Assembly (NCBI RefSeq): GCF_051020975.1
Contig: NW_027478159.1
Coordinates: forward strand, 4,108,501-4,172,500
Reading direction: 5' to 3'
DNA: 64,000 nucleotides
Origin: Osmia lignaria lignaria
Taxonomy: Eukaryota > Arthropoda > Insecta > Hymenoptera > Megachilidae
This document shows, in pieces, positions 22,742 to 36,300 of this stretch. The stretch's first letter is position 1; each line of letters starts with the position of its first letter. The position numbers and the translations under genes were made by a program. The notes below the pieces were generated by a model. It had not been told where the DNA came from. It made no database searches and saw nothing but the letters and a program-made list of their open reading frames with translations.

Positions 22742-24890
22742 AACTCTGCACTATTGCGAGCTGCAAGTGCCACTTCCAGCTTAGCTGTGCAGAAGAAGAA
22801 CATCAAGAAGAAGAAATATCTCGAAATTTGTCCGACAGGCCCCTTCCCTTGAGATAAATCTGCAAATATCTTGGAAACGAAGAGAGCTATGGCAAAATGT
22901 TACGAGACCTTTTTTGTAGAGCATTAAGTTTCCTACTTTTTATGTTCTATAATATTTTTTGATCTGATGCGTAGTTCTCGAGATATATCAAGATATTTAA
23001 AAGTTCCGAAGCCGCACCAACATAATAGAGATACAGAAACACCGTGGCCCCTTTCTTTGAGATAACTCTGCACTATTGCGAGCTGTAAATGCCACTTCCA
23101 GCTTAGCTGTGCAGAAGAAGAACAACAAGAAGAAGAAATATCTCGAAATATGTCCGTCAGGCCCCTTCACTTGAGATATATCTGCAAATATCTCGGAAAC
23201 GAAGCGAGCTATGGCAAAATGTTAAGAGACCTTTTTTGTAGAGAATTATGTTTCCTACAATTTATGTTCTATGATATTTTTTGATCAGAAGCGTAGTTTT
23301 CGAGATATATCGAGATATTTAAAAGTTCCGAAGCCGCACCAACATAATAGAGATACAGAAACACCGTGGCCCCTCTCTTTGAGATAACTCTGCACTATTG
23401 CGAGCTGCAAATGCCACTTCCAGCTTAGCTGTGCAGAAGAAGAACATCAAGAAGAAGAAATATCTCGAAATATGTGCGTCAGGCCCCTTCCCTTGAGATA
23501 AATCTGCAAATATCTCGGAAACGAAGAGAGCTATGGCAAAATGTTAAGAGACCTTTTCTGTAGAGAATTAAGTTTCCTACTTTTTATGTTCTATAATATT
23601 TTTTGATCTGATGCGTAGTTCTCGAGATATATCAAGATATTTAAAAGTTCCGAAGCCGCACCAACATAATAGAGATACAGAAACACCGTGGCCCCTTTCT
23701 TTGAGATAACTCTGCACTATTGCGAGCTGTAAATGCCACTTCGAGCTTAGCTGTGCAGATGAAGAACAACAAGAAGAAGAAATATCTCGAAATATGTCCG
23801 TCAGGCCCCTTCCCTTGAGATATATCTGCAAATATCTCGGAAACGAAGCGAGCTATGGCAAAATGTTAAGAGACCTTTTTTGTAGAAAATTATGTTTCGT
23901 ACAATTTATGTTCTATGATATTTTTTGGTCAGAAGCGTAGTTTTCGAGATATATCGAGATATTTAAAAGTTCCAAAGCCGCACCAACATAATAGAGATAC
24001 AGAAACACCGTGGCCCCTTTCTTTGAGATAACTCTGCACTAGTGCGAGCCGCAAATGCCACTTCCAGCTTAGCTGTGCAGAAGAAGAACAACAAGAAGAA
24101 GAAATATCTCGAAATATGTCCGTCAGGCCCCTTCCCTTGAGATAAATCTGCAAATATCTCGGAAACGAAGCGAGCTATGGCAAAATGTTGAGAGACCTTT
24201 TTTGTAGAGAATTAAGTTTCCTACGTTTTATGTTCTATGATATTTTTTGATCAGATGCGTAGTTCTCGAGATATATCAAGATATTTAAAAGTTCCGAAGC
24301 CGCACCAACATAATAGAGATACAGAAACACCGTGGCCCCTTTCTTTGAGATAACTCTGCACTATTGCGAGCTGCAAATGCCACTTCCAGCTTAGCTGTGC
24401 AGAAGAAGAACATCAAGAAGAAGAAATATCTCGAAATATGTCCGTCAGGCCCCTTCCCTTGAGATAAATCTGCAAATATCTTGGAAACGAAGAGAGCTAT
24501 GGCAAAATGTTAAGAGACCTTTTTTGTAGAGAATTAAGTTTCCTACTTTTTATGTTCTATAATATTTTTTGATCTGATGCGTAGTTCTCGAGATATATCA
24601 AGATATTTAAAAGTTCCGAAGCCGCACCAACATAATAGAGATACAGAAACACCGTGGCCCCTTTCTTTGAGATAACTCTGCACTATTGCGAGCTGTAAAT
24701 GCCACTTCCAGCTTAGCTGTGCAGAAGAAGAACAACAAGAAGAAGAAATATCTCGAAATATGTCCGTCAGGCCCCTTCCCTTGAGATATATCTGCAAATA
24801 TCTCGGAAACGAAGCGAGCTATGGCAAAATGTTAAGAGACCTTTCTTGTAGAGAATTATGTTTCCTACAATTTATGTTCTATGATATTTT
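22741..24890 (+). repeat. Unit series marked catcaag and tataatatt, with a local four-unit echo
   Basis: The right half of unit 22,541-22,862 and the unit after it repeat the units 1,288 bp (four monomers) upstream: ctgcaagtgcc (about 21,473 and 22,761), cttggaaacg, gttacgagacc, tataatatt with gatctgatg (21,673 and 22,961) and ccttcacttgag. The echo then decays in a mixture of type B and marked A units. Stops from catcaag (antisense TGA) and cacttgag break the antisense frame in most units here. The segment is copied wholesale at 33,689-35,838. Confidence 0.75.
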
Positions 24891-25760
24891 TTGATCAGAA
24901 GCGTAGTTTTCGAGATATATCAAGATATCTAAAAGTTCCGAAGCCGCACCAACATAATAGAGATACAGAAACACCGTGGCCCCTTTCTTTGAGATAACTC
25001 TGCACTATCGCGAGCTGTAAATGCCACTTCCAGCTTAGCTGTGCAGAAGAAGAACAAGAAGAAGAAGAAATATCTCGAAATATGTCCGTCAGGCCCCTTC
25101 CCTTGAGATATATCTGCAAATATCTCGGAAACGAAGCGAGCTATGACAAAATGTTAAGAGACCTTTTTTGTAGAGAATTATGTTTCCTACAATTTATGTT
25201 CTATGATATTTTTTGATCAGAAGCGTAGTTTTCGAGATATATCGAGATATTTAAAAGTTCCGAAGCCGCACCAACATAATAGAGATACAGAAACACCGTG
25301 GCCCCTTTCTTTGAGATAACTCTGCACTAGTGCGAGCCGCAAATGCCACTTCCAGCTTAGCTGTGCAGAAGAAGAACAACAAGAAGAAGAAATATCTCGA
25401 AATATGTCCGTCAGGCCCCTTCCCTTGAGATAAATCTGCAAATATCTCGGAAACGAAGCGAGGTATGGCAAAATGTTAAGAGACCTTTTTTGTAGAGAAT
25501 TAAGTTTCCTACTTTTTATGTTCTATGATATTTTTTGATCAGATGCGTAGTTCTCGAGATATATCAAGATATCTAAAAGTTCCGAAGCCGCACCAACATA
25601 ATAGAGATACAGAAACACCGTGGCCCCTTTCTTTGAGATAACTCTGCACTATTGCGAGCTGCAAATGCCACTTCCAGCTTAGCTGTGCAGAAGAAGAACA
25701 AGAAGAAGAAGAAATATCTCGAAATATGTCCGTCAGGCCCCTTCCCTTGAGATAAATCTG

Positions 25761-27370
25761 CAAATATCTCGGAAACGAAGAGAGCTATGGCAAAATGTTA
25801 AGAGACCTTTTTTGTAGAGAATTAAGTTTCCTACTTTGTATGTTCTATGATATTTTTTGATTAGATGCGTAGTTCTCGAGATATATCAAGATATTTAAAA
25901 GTTCCGAAGCCGCACCAACATAATAGAGATACAGAAACACCGTGGCCCCTTTCTTTGAGATAACTCTGCACTATTGCGAGCTGCAAATGCCACTTCCAGC
26001 TTAGCTGTGCAGAAGAAGAACAACAAGAAGAAGAAATATCTCGAAATATGTCCGTCAGGCCCCTTCCCTTGAGATAAATCTGCAAATATCTCGGAAACGA
26101 AGCGAGCTATGGCAAAATGTTAAGAGACCTTATTTGCAGAGAATTAAGTTTCCTACTTTTTATGTTCTATGATATTTTTTGATCAGATGCGTAGTTCTCG
26201 AGATATATCAAGATATTTAAAAGTTCCGAAGCCGCACCAACATAATAGAGATACAGAAACACCGTGGCCCCTTTCTTTGAGATAACTCTGCACTATTGCG
26301 AGCTGTAAATGCCACTTCCAGCTTAGCTGTGCAGAAGAAGAACAACAAGAAGAAGAAATATCTCGAAATATGTCCGTCAGGCCCCTTCCCTTGAGATATA
26401 TCTGCAAATATCTCGGAAACGAAGCGAGCTATGGCAAAATGTTAAGAGACCTTTTTTGTAGAGAATTAAGTTTCCTACTTTTTATGTTCTATGATATTTT
26501 TTGATCAGATGCGTAGTTCTCGAGATATATCAAGATATTTAAAAGTTCCGAAGCCGCACCAACATAATAGAGATACAGAAACACCGTGGCCCCTTTCTTT
26601 GAGATAACTCTGCACTATTGCGAGCTGCAAATGCCACTTCCAGCTTAGCTGTGCAGAGGAAGAACAACAAGAAGAAGAAATATCTCGAAATATGTCCGTC
26701 AGGCCAGTTCCTTTGAGCTGAATCTGCAAATATCTCGGAAACGAAGCGAGCTATGGCAAAATGTTAAGAGACGTTTTTTATAGAGAATTATGTTTCCTAC
26801 AATTTATGTTCTATGATATTTTTTGATCAGAAGCGTAGTTTTCGAGATATATCGAGATATTTAAAAGTTCCGAAGCCGCACCAACATAATAGGGATACAG
26901 AAACACCGTGGCCCCTTTCTTTGAGATAACTCTGCACTAGTGCGAGCCGCAAATGCCACTTCCAGCTTAGCTGTGCAGAAGAAGAACAACAAGAAGAAGA
27001 AATATCTCGAAATATGTCCGTCAGGCCCCTTCCCTTGAGATAAATCTGCAAATATCTCGGAAACGAAGCGAGCTATGGCGAAATGTTAAGAGACCTTTTT
27101 TGTAGAGAATTAAGTTTCCTACTTTTTATGTTCTATGATATTTTTTGATCAGATGCGTAGTTCTCGAGATATATCAAGATATTTAAAAGTTCCGAAGCCG
27201 CACCAACATAATAGAGATACAGAAACACCGTGGCCCCTTTCTTTGAGATAACTCTGCACGATTGCGAGCTGTAAATGCCACTTCCAGCTTAGCTGTGCAG
27301 AAGAAGGACAACAAGAAGAAGAAATATCTCGAAATATGTCCGTCAGGCCCCTTCCCTTGAGATAAATCTG
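25761..27370 (+). repeat. Five-monomer higher-order repeat, copy 1
   Basis: Five ordered units: P1 marked actttgtatg and gattag; P2 marked cttatttgcag with ctgtaaatg; P3 type C; P4 type B with gacgttttttatag and ataggg; P5 marked gaaggacaac with acgattgcgagctgtaaatg. The same order recurs at 36,709, 38,319, 46,047 and 49,590. Partial or altered versions are at 967-2,576, 44,759-46,046 and 54,743-55,708. The next unit after this copy (27,371) belongs to another series, the junction of the 10.9-kb duplication. Confidence 0.88.
26083..26404 (+). repeat. Hybrid monomer, one-unit difference from 1,289-1,932
   Basis: It has the left mark cttatttgcag of unit 1,289-1,610 and the right marks attgcgagctgtaaatg and gagatatatctg of unit 1,611-1,932. 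The match to the left segment thus drops from 77 to 76 units at this point. The breakpoint is between relative 57 and 214. Which state is ancestral is not certain, but this hybrid is the P2 unit of all complete five-monomer repeats. Confidence 0.78.
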
Positions 27371-27390
27371 CAAATATCTCGGAAACGAAG

Positions 27391-30300
27391 CGAGCTATGG
27401 CAAAATGTTAAGAGACCTTTTTTGTAGAGAATTAAGTTTCCTACTTTTTATGTTCTATGATATTTTTTGATCAGATGCGTAGTTCTCGAGATATATCAAG
27501 ATATTTAAAAGTTCCGAAGCCGCACCAACATAATAGAGATACAGAAACACCGTGGCCCCTTTCTTTGAGATAACTCTGCACTAGTGCGAGCCGCAAATGC
27601 CACTTCCAGCTTAGCTGTGCAGAAGAAGAACAACAAGAAGAAGAAATATCTCGAAATATGTCCGACAGGCCCCTTCCCTTGACATAAATCTGCAAATATC
27701 TCGGAAACGAAGCGAGCTATGGCGAAATGTTAAGAGACCTTTTTTGTAGAGAATTAAGTTTCCTACTTTTTATCTTCTATGATGTTTTTTGATCAGATGC
27801 GTAGTTCTCGAGATGTATCAAGATATTTAAAAGTTCCGAAGCCGCACCAACATAATAGAGATACAGAAACACCGTGGCCCCTTTCTTTGAGATAACTCTG
27901 CACTATTGCGCGCTGCAAATGCCACTTCCAGCTTAGCTGTGCAGAAGAAGAACAACAAGAAGAAGAAATATCTCGAAATATGTCCGTCAGGCCCCTTCCC
28001 TTGAGATAAATCTGCAAATATCTCGGAAACGAAGCGAGCTATGGCAAAATGTTAAGAGACCTTTTTTGTAGAGAATTAAGTTTCCTACTTTTTACGTTCT
28101 ATGATATTTTTTGATCAGAAGCGTAGTTTTCGAGATATATCGAGATATTTAAAAGTTCCGAAGCCGCACCAACATAATAGAGATACAGAAACACCGTGGC
28201 CCCTTTCTTTGAGATAACTCTGCACGATTGCGAGCTGGAAATGCCGCTTCCAGTTTAGCTGTGCAGAAGAAGAACAACAAGAAGAAGAAATATCTCGAAA
28301 TATGTCCATCAGGACCCTTCCCTTGAGATAAATCTGCAAATATCTCGGAAACGAAGCGAGCTATGGCAAAATGTTAAGAGACCTTTTTTGTAGAGAATTA
28401 TGTTTCCTACAATTTATGTTCTATGATATTTTTTGATCAGAAGCGTAGTTTTCGAGATATATCGAGATATGTAAAAGTACCGAAGCCGCACCAACATAAT
28501 AGAGATACAGAAACACCGTGGCCCCTTTCTTTGGGATAACTCTGCACTATTGCGAGCTGCAAATGCCACTTCCAGCTTAGCTGTGCAGAAGAAGAACAAC
28601 AAGAAGAAGAAATATCTCGAAATATGTCCGTCAGGCCGCTTCCCTTGAGATAAATCTGCAAATATCTCGGAAACGAAGCGAGCTATGGCAAAATGTTAAG
28701 AGACCTTTTTTGTAGAGCATTAAGTTTCCTACTTTTTATGTTCTATGATATTTTTCGATCAGAGGCGTAGTTCTCGAGATATATCAAGATATTTAAAAGT
28801 TCCGAAGCCGCACCAACATAATAGAGATACAGAAACACCGTGGCCCCTTTCTTTGAGATAACTCTGCACGATTGCGAGCTGGAAATGCCACTTCCAGTTT
28901 AGCTGTGCAGCAGAAGAACAACAAGAAGAAGAAATATCTCGAAATATGTCCGTCAGGCCCCTTCCCTTGAGATATATCTGCAAATATCTCGGAAACGAAG
29001 CGAGCTATGGCAAAATGTTAAGAGCCCTTTTTTGTAGAGAATTATGTTTCGTACAATTTATGTTCTATGATATTTTTTGGTGAGAAGCGTAGTTTTCGAG
29101 ATATATCGAGATATTTAAAAGTTCCAAAGCCGCACCAACATAATAGAGATACAGAAACACCGTGGCCCCTTTCTTTGAGATAACTCTGCACTAGTGCGAG
29201 TCGCAAATGCCACTTTCAGCTTAGCTGTGCAGAAGAAGAACAACAAGAAGAAGAAATATCTCGAAATATGTCCGTCAGGCCCCTTCCCTTGAGATAAATC
29301 TGCAAATATCTCGGAAACGAAGCGAGCTATGGCAAAATGTTCAGAGACCTTTTTTGTAGAGAATTAAGTTTCCTACGTTTTATGTTCTATGATATTTTTT
29401 GATCAGATGCGTAGTTCTCGAGATATATCAAGATATTTAAAAGTTCCGAAGCCGCACCAACATAATAGAGATACAGAAACACCGTGGCCCCTTTCTTTGA
29501 GATAACTCTGCACTATTGCGAGCTGCAAATGCCACTTCCAGCTTAGCTGTGCAGAGGAAGAACAGCAAGAAGAAGAAATATCTCGAAATATGTCCGTCAG
29601 GCCAGTTCCTTTGAGCTGAATCTGCAAATATCTCGGAAACGAAGCGAGCTATGGCAAAATGTTAAGAGACGTTTTTTGTAGAGAATTATGTTTCCTACAA
29701 TTTATGTTCTATGATATTTTTTGATCAGAAGCGTAGTTTTCGAGATGTATCGAGATATTTAAAAGTTCCGAAGCCGCACCAACATAATAGGGATACAGAA
29801 ACACCGTGGCCCCTTTCTTTGAGATAACTCTGCAGTATTGCGAGCTGTAAATGCCACTTCCAGCTTAGCTGTGCAGAAGAAGAACAACAAGAAGAAGAAA
29901 TATCTCGAAATATGTCCGTCAGGCCCCTTCCCTTGAGATATATCTGCAAATATCTCGGAAACGAAGCGAGCTATGGCAAAATGTTAAGGGACCTTTTTTG
30001 TAGAGAATTAAGTTTCCTACTTTTTATGTTCTATGATATTTTTTGATCAGATGCGTAGTTTTCGAGATATATCGAGATATTTAAAAGTTCCGAAGCCGCA
30101 CCAACATAATTGAGATACAGAAACACCGTGGCCCCTTTCGTTGAGATAACTCTGCAGTAGTGCGAGCCGCAAATGCCACTTCCAGCTTAGCTGTGCAGAA
30201 GAAGCACAACAAGAAGAAGAAATATCTCGAAATATGTCCGTCAGGCCCCTTCCCTTGAGATAAATCTGCAAATATCTCGGAAACGAAGCGAGCTATGGCA

Positions 30301-33300
30301 AAATGTTAAGAGACGTTTTTTGTAGAGGATTATGTTTCCTACAATTTATGTTCTATGATATTTTTTGATCAGAAGCGTAGTTTTCGAGATATATCGAGAT
30401 ATTTAAAAGTTCCGAAGCCGCACCAACATAATAGGGATACAGAAACACCGTGGCCCCTTTCTTTGAGATAACTCTGCACTAGTGCGAGCCGCAAATGCCA
30501 CTTCCAGCTTAGCTGTGCAGAAGAAGAACAACAAGAAGAAGAAGTATCTCGAAATATGTCCGCCAGGCCCCTTCCCTTGAGATAAATCTGCAAATATCTC
30601 GGAAACGGAGCGAGCTATGGCCAATTGTTAAGAGACCTTTTTTGTAGAGAATTAAGTTTCCTACTTTTTATGTTCTATGATATTTTTTGATCAGATGCGT
30701 AGTTCTCGAGATATATCAAGATATTTAAAAGTTCCGAAGCCGCACCAACATAATAGGGATACAGAAACACCGTGGCCCCTTTCTTTGAGATAACTCTGCA
30801 CTAGTGCGAGCCGCAAATGCCACTTCCAGCTTAGCTGTGCAGAAGAAGAACAACAAGAAGAAGAAATATCTCGAAATATGTCCGTCAGGCCCCTTCCCTT
30901 GAGATATATCTGCAAATATCTCGGAAACGAAGCGAGCTATGGCAAAATGTTAAGAGACCTTTTTTGTAGAGAATTAAGTTTCCTACTTTTTATGTTCTAT
31001 GATATTTTTTGATCAGATGCGTAGTTCTCGAGATATATCAAGATATTTAAAAGTTCCGAAGCCGCACCAACATAATAGAGATACAGAAACACCGTGGCCC
31101 CTTTCTTTGAGATATCTCTGCACTATTGCGAGCTGTAAATGCCACATCCAGCTTAGCTGTGCAGAAGAAGAACATCAAGAAGAAGAAATATCTCGAAATA
31201 TGTCCGTCAGGCCCCTTCCCTTGAGATAAATCTGCGAATATCTCGGAAACGAAGAGAGCTATGGCAAAATGTTAAGAGACCTTTTTTGTAGAGAATTAAG
31301 TTTCCTACTTTTTATGTTCTATGATATTTTTTGATCTGATGCGTAGTTCTCGAGATATATCAAGATATTTAAAAGTTCCAAAGCCGCACCAACATAATAG
31401 TGATACAGAAACACCGTGGCCCCTTTCTTTGAGATAACTCTGCACTATTGCGAGCTGCAATTGCCACTTGCAGCTTAGCTGTGCAGAGGAAGAACAACAA
31501 GAAGAAGAAATATCTCGAAATATGTCCGTCAGGCCAGTTCCTTTGAGCTGAATCTGCAAATATCTCGGAAACGAAGCGAGCTATGGCAAAATGTTAAGAG
31601 ACGTTTTTTGTAGAGAATTATGTTTCCTACAATTTATGTTCTATGATATTTTTTGATCAGAAGCGTAGTTTTCGAGATGTATCGAGATATTTAAAAGTTC
31701 CGAAGCCGCACCAACATAATAGGGATACAGAAACACCGTGGCCCCTTTCTTTGAGATAACTCTGCACTATTGCGAGCCGCAAATGCCACTTCCAGCTTAG
31801 CTGTGCAGAAGGAGAACAACAAGAAGAAGAAATATCTCGAAATATGTCCGTCAGGCCCCTTCCCTTGAGATATATCTGCAAATATCTCGGAAACGAAGAG
31901 AGCTATGGCAAAATCTTGAGAGACCTTTTTTGTAGAGAATTAAGTTTCCCACGTTTTATGTTCTATGATATTTTTTGATCAGATGCGTAGTTCTCGAGAT
32001 ATATCAAGATATTTAAAAGTTCCGAAGCCGCACCAACATAATAGAGATACAGAAACACCGTGGCCCCTTTCTTTGAGATAACTCTGCACTATTGCGAGCT
32101 GCAAATGCCACTTCCAGCTTAGCTGTGCAGAAGAAGAACATCAAGAAGAAGAAATATCTCGAAATATGTCCGTCAGGCCCCTTCCCTTGAGATAAATCTG
32201 CAAATATCTCGGAAACGAAGCGAGCTATGGCAAAATGTTGAGAGACCTTTTTTGTAGAGAATTATGTTTCCTACGTTTTATGTTCTATGATATTTTTTGA
32301 TCAGATGCGTAGTTCTCGAGATATATCAAGATATTTAAAAGTTCCGAAGCCGCACCAACATAATAGAGATACAGAAACACCGTGGCCCCTTTCTTTGAGA
32401 TAACTCTGCACTATTGCGAGCTGCAAGTGCCACTTCCAGCTTAGCTGTGCAGAAGAAGAACATCAAGAAGAAGAAATATCTCGAAATATGTCCGTCAGGC
32501 CCCTTCCCTTGAGATAAATCTGCAAATATCTTGGAAACGAAGAGAGCTATGGCAAAATGTTACGAGACCTTTTTTGTAGAGAATTAAGTTTCCTACTTTT
32601 TATGTTCTATAATATTTTTTGATCTGATGCGTAGTTCTCGAGATATATCAAGATATTTAAAAGTTCCGAAGCCGCACCAACATAATAGAGATACAGAAAC
32701 ACCGTGGCCCCTTTCTTTGAGATAACTCTGCACTATTGCGAGCTGTAAATGCCACTTCCAGCTTAGCTGTGCAGAAGAAGAACAACAAGAAGAAGAAATA
32801 TCTCGAAATATGTCCGTCAGGCCCCTTCACTTGAGATATATCTGCAAATATCTCGGAAACGAAGCGAGCTATGGCAAAATGTTAAGAGACCTTTTTTGTA
32901 GAGAATTATGTTTCCTACAATTTATGTTCTATGATATTTTTTGATCAGAAGCGTAGTTTTCGAGATATATCAAGATATTTAAAAGTTCCGAAGCCGCACC
33001 AACATAATAGAGATACAGAAACACCGTGGCCCCTTTCTTTGAGATAACTCTGCACTATTGCGAGCTGTAAATGCCACTTCCAGCTTAGCTGTGCAGATGA
33101 AGAACAACAAGAAGAAGAAATATCTCGAAATATGTCCGTCAGGCCCCTTCCCTTGAGATATATCTGCAAATATCTCGGAAACGAAGCGAGCTATGGCAAA
33201 ATGTTAAGAGACCTTTTTTGTAGAAAATTATGTTTCGTACAATTTATGTTCTATGATATTTTTTGGTGAGAAGCGTAGTTTTCGAGATATATCGAGATAT

Positions 33301-36300
33301 TTAAAAGTTCCAAAGCCGCACCAACATAATAGAGATACAGAAACACCGTGGCCCCTTTCTTTGAGATAACTCTGCACTAGTGCGAGTCGCAAATGCCACT
33401 TTCAGCTTAGCTGTGCAGAAGAAGAACAACAAGAAGAAGAAATATCTCGAAATATGTCCGTCAGGCCCCTTCCCTTGAGATAAATCTGCAAATATCTCGG
33501 AAACGAAGCGAGCTATGGCAAAATGTTCAGAGACCTTTTTTGTAGAGAATTAAGTTTCCTACGTTTTATGTTCTATGATATTTTTTGATCAGATGCGTAG
33601 TTCTCGAGATATATCAAGATATTTAAAAGTTCCGAAGCCGCACCAACATAATAGAGATACAGAAACACCGTGGCCCCTTTCTTTGAGATAACTCTGCACT
33701 ATTGCGAGCTGCAAGTGCCACTTCCAGCTTAGCTGTGCAGAAGAAGAACATCAAGAAGAAGAAATATCTCGAAATTTGTCCGACAGGCCCCTTCCCTTGA
33801 GATAAATCTGCAAATATCTTGGAAACGAAGAGAGCTATGGCAAAATGTTACGAGACCTTTTTTGTAGAGCATTAAGTTTCCTACTTTTTATGTTCTATAA
33901 TATTTTTTGATCTGATGCGTAGTTCTCGAGATATATCAAGATATTTAAAAGTTCCGAAGCCGCACCAACATAATAGAGATACAGAAACACCGTGGCCCCT
34001 TTCTTTGAGATAACTCTGCACTATTGCGAGCTGTAAATGCCACTTCCAGCTTAGCTGTGCAGAAGAAGAACAACAAGAAGAAGAAATATCTCGAAATATG
34101 TCCGTCAGGCCCCTTCACTTGAGATATATCTGCAAATATCTCGGAAACGAAGCGAGCTATGGCAAAATGTTAAGAGACCTTTTTTGTAGAGAATTATGTT
34201 TCCTACAATTTATGTTCTATGATATTTTTTGATCAGAAGCGTAGTTTTCGAGATATATCGAGATATTTAAAAGTTCCGAAGCCGCACCAACATAATAGAG
34301 ATACAGAAACACCGTGGCCCCTCTCTTTGAGATAACTCTGCACTATTGCGAGCTGCAAATGCCACTTCCAGCTTAGCTGTGCAGAAGAAGAACATCAAGA
34401 AGAAGAAATATCTCGAAATATGTGCGTCAGGCCCCTTCCCTTGAGATAAATCTGCAAATATCTCGGAAACGAAGAGAGCTATGGCAAAATGTTAAGAGAC
34501 CTTTTCTGTAGAGAATTAAGTTTCCTACTTTTTATGTTCTATAATATTTTTTGATCTGATGCGTAGTTCTCGAGATATATCAAGATATTTAAAAGTTCCG
34601 AAGCCGCACCAACATAATAGAGATACAGAAACACCGTGGCCCCTTTCTTTGAGATAACTCTGCACTATTGCGAGCTGTAAATGCCACTTCGAGCTTAGCT
34701 GTGCAGATGAAGAACAACAAGAAGAAGAAATATCTCGAAATATGTCCGTCAGGCCCCTTCCCTTGAGATATATCTGCAAATATCTCGGAAACGAAGCGAG
34801 CTATGGCAAAATGTTAAGAGACCTTTTTTGTAGAAAATTATGTTTCGTACAATTTATGTTCTATGATATTTTTTGGTCAGAAGCGTAGTTTTCGAGATAT
34901 ATCGAGATATTTAAAAGTTCCAAAGCCGCACCAACATAATAGAGATACAGAAACACCGTGGCCCCTTTCTTTGAGATAACTCTGCACTAGTGCGAGCCGC
35001 AAATGCCACTTCCAGCTTAGCTGTGCAGAAGAAGAACAACAAGAAGAAGAAATATCTCGAAATATGTCCGTCAGGCCCCTTCCCTTGAGATAAATCTGCA
35101 AATATCTCGGAAACGAAGCGAGCTATGGCAAAATGTTGAGAGACCTTTTTTGTAGAGAATTAAGTTTCCTACGTTTTATGTTCTATGATATTTTTTGATC
35201 AGATGCGTAGTTCTCGAGATATATCAAGATATTTAAAAGTTCCGAAGCCGCACCAACATAATAGAGATACAGAAACACCGTGGCCCCTTTCTTTGAGATA
35301 ACTCTGCACTATTGCGAGCTGCAAATGCCACTTCCAGCTTAGCTGTGCAGAAGAAGAACATCAAGAAGAAGAAATATCTCGAAATATGTCCGTCAGGCCC
35401 CTTCCCTTGAGATAAATCTGCAAATATCTTGGAAACGAAGAGAGCTATGGCAAAATGTTAAGAGACCTTTTTTGTAGAGAATTAAGTTTCCTACTTTTTA
35501 TGTTCTATAATATTTTTTGATCTGATGCGTAGTTCTCGAGATATATCAAGATATTTAAAAGTTCCGAAGCCGCACCAACATAATAGAGATACAGAAACAC
35601 CGTGGCCCCTTTCTTTGAGATAACTCTGCACTATTGCGAGCTGTAAATGCCACTTCCAGCTTAGCTGTGCAGAAGAAGAACAACAAGAAGAAGAAATATC
35701 TCGAAATATGTCCGTCAGGCCCCTTCCCTTGAGATATATCTGCAAATATCTCGGAAACGAAGCGAGCTATGGCAAAATGTTAAGAGACCTTTCTTGTAGA
35801 GAATTATGTTTCCTACAATTTATGTTCTATGATATTTTTTGATCAGAAGCGTAGTTTTCGAGATATATCAAGATATCTAAAAGTTCCGAAGCCGCACCAA
35901 CATAATAGAGATACAGAAACACCGTGGCCCCTTTCTTTGAGATAACTCTGCACTATCGCGAGCTGTAAATGCCACTTCCAGCTTAGCTGTGCAGAAGAAG
36001 AACAAGAAGAAGAAGAAATATCTCGAAATATGTCCGTCAGGCCCCTTCCCTTGAGATATATCTGCAAATATCTCGGAAACGAAGCGAGCTATGACAAAAT
36101 GTTAAGAGACCTTTTTTGTAGAGAATTATGTTTCCTACAATTTATGTTCTATGATATTTTTTGATCAGAAGCGTAGTTTTCGAGATATATCGAGATATTT
36201 AAAAGTTCCGAAGCCGCACCAACATAATAGAGATACAGAAACACCGTGGCCCCTTTCTTTGAGATAACTCTGCACTAGTGCGAGCCGCAAATGCCACTTC

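Larger units (their letters stand above)
16740..27390 (+). repeat. 33-monomer block, left copy of a large tandem duplication
   Basis: It corresponds to 27,391-38,338 at +10,626 bp before about 18,790 and at +10,948 bp after it. Shared private marks after the change include taaggg (19,038 and 29,986), gcgaatatc (20,287 and 31,235), aaatttgtccgacagg (near 22,826 and 33,774), cctctcttt (near 23,372 and 34,320), aatatgtgcgtc, cttttctgtag, cttcgagctt, ctttcttgtag, caagaagaag and gaaggacaac. I found no private mark present in only one copy other than those at the one-monomer difference. Confidence 0.86.
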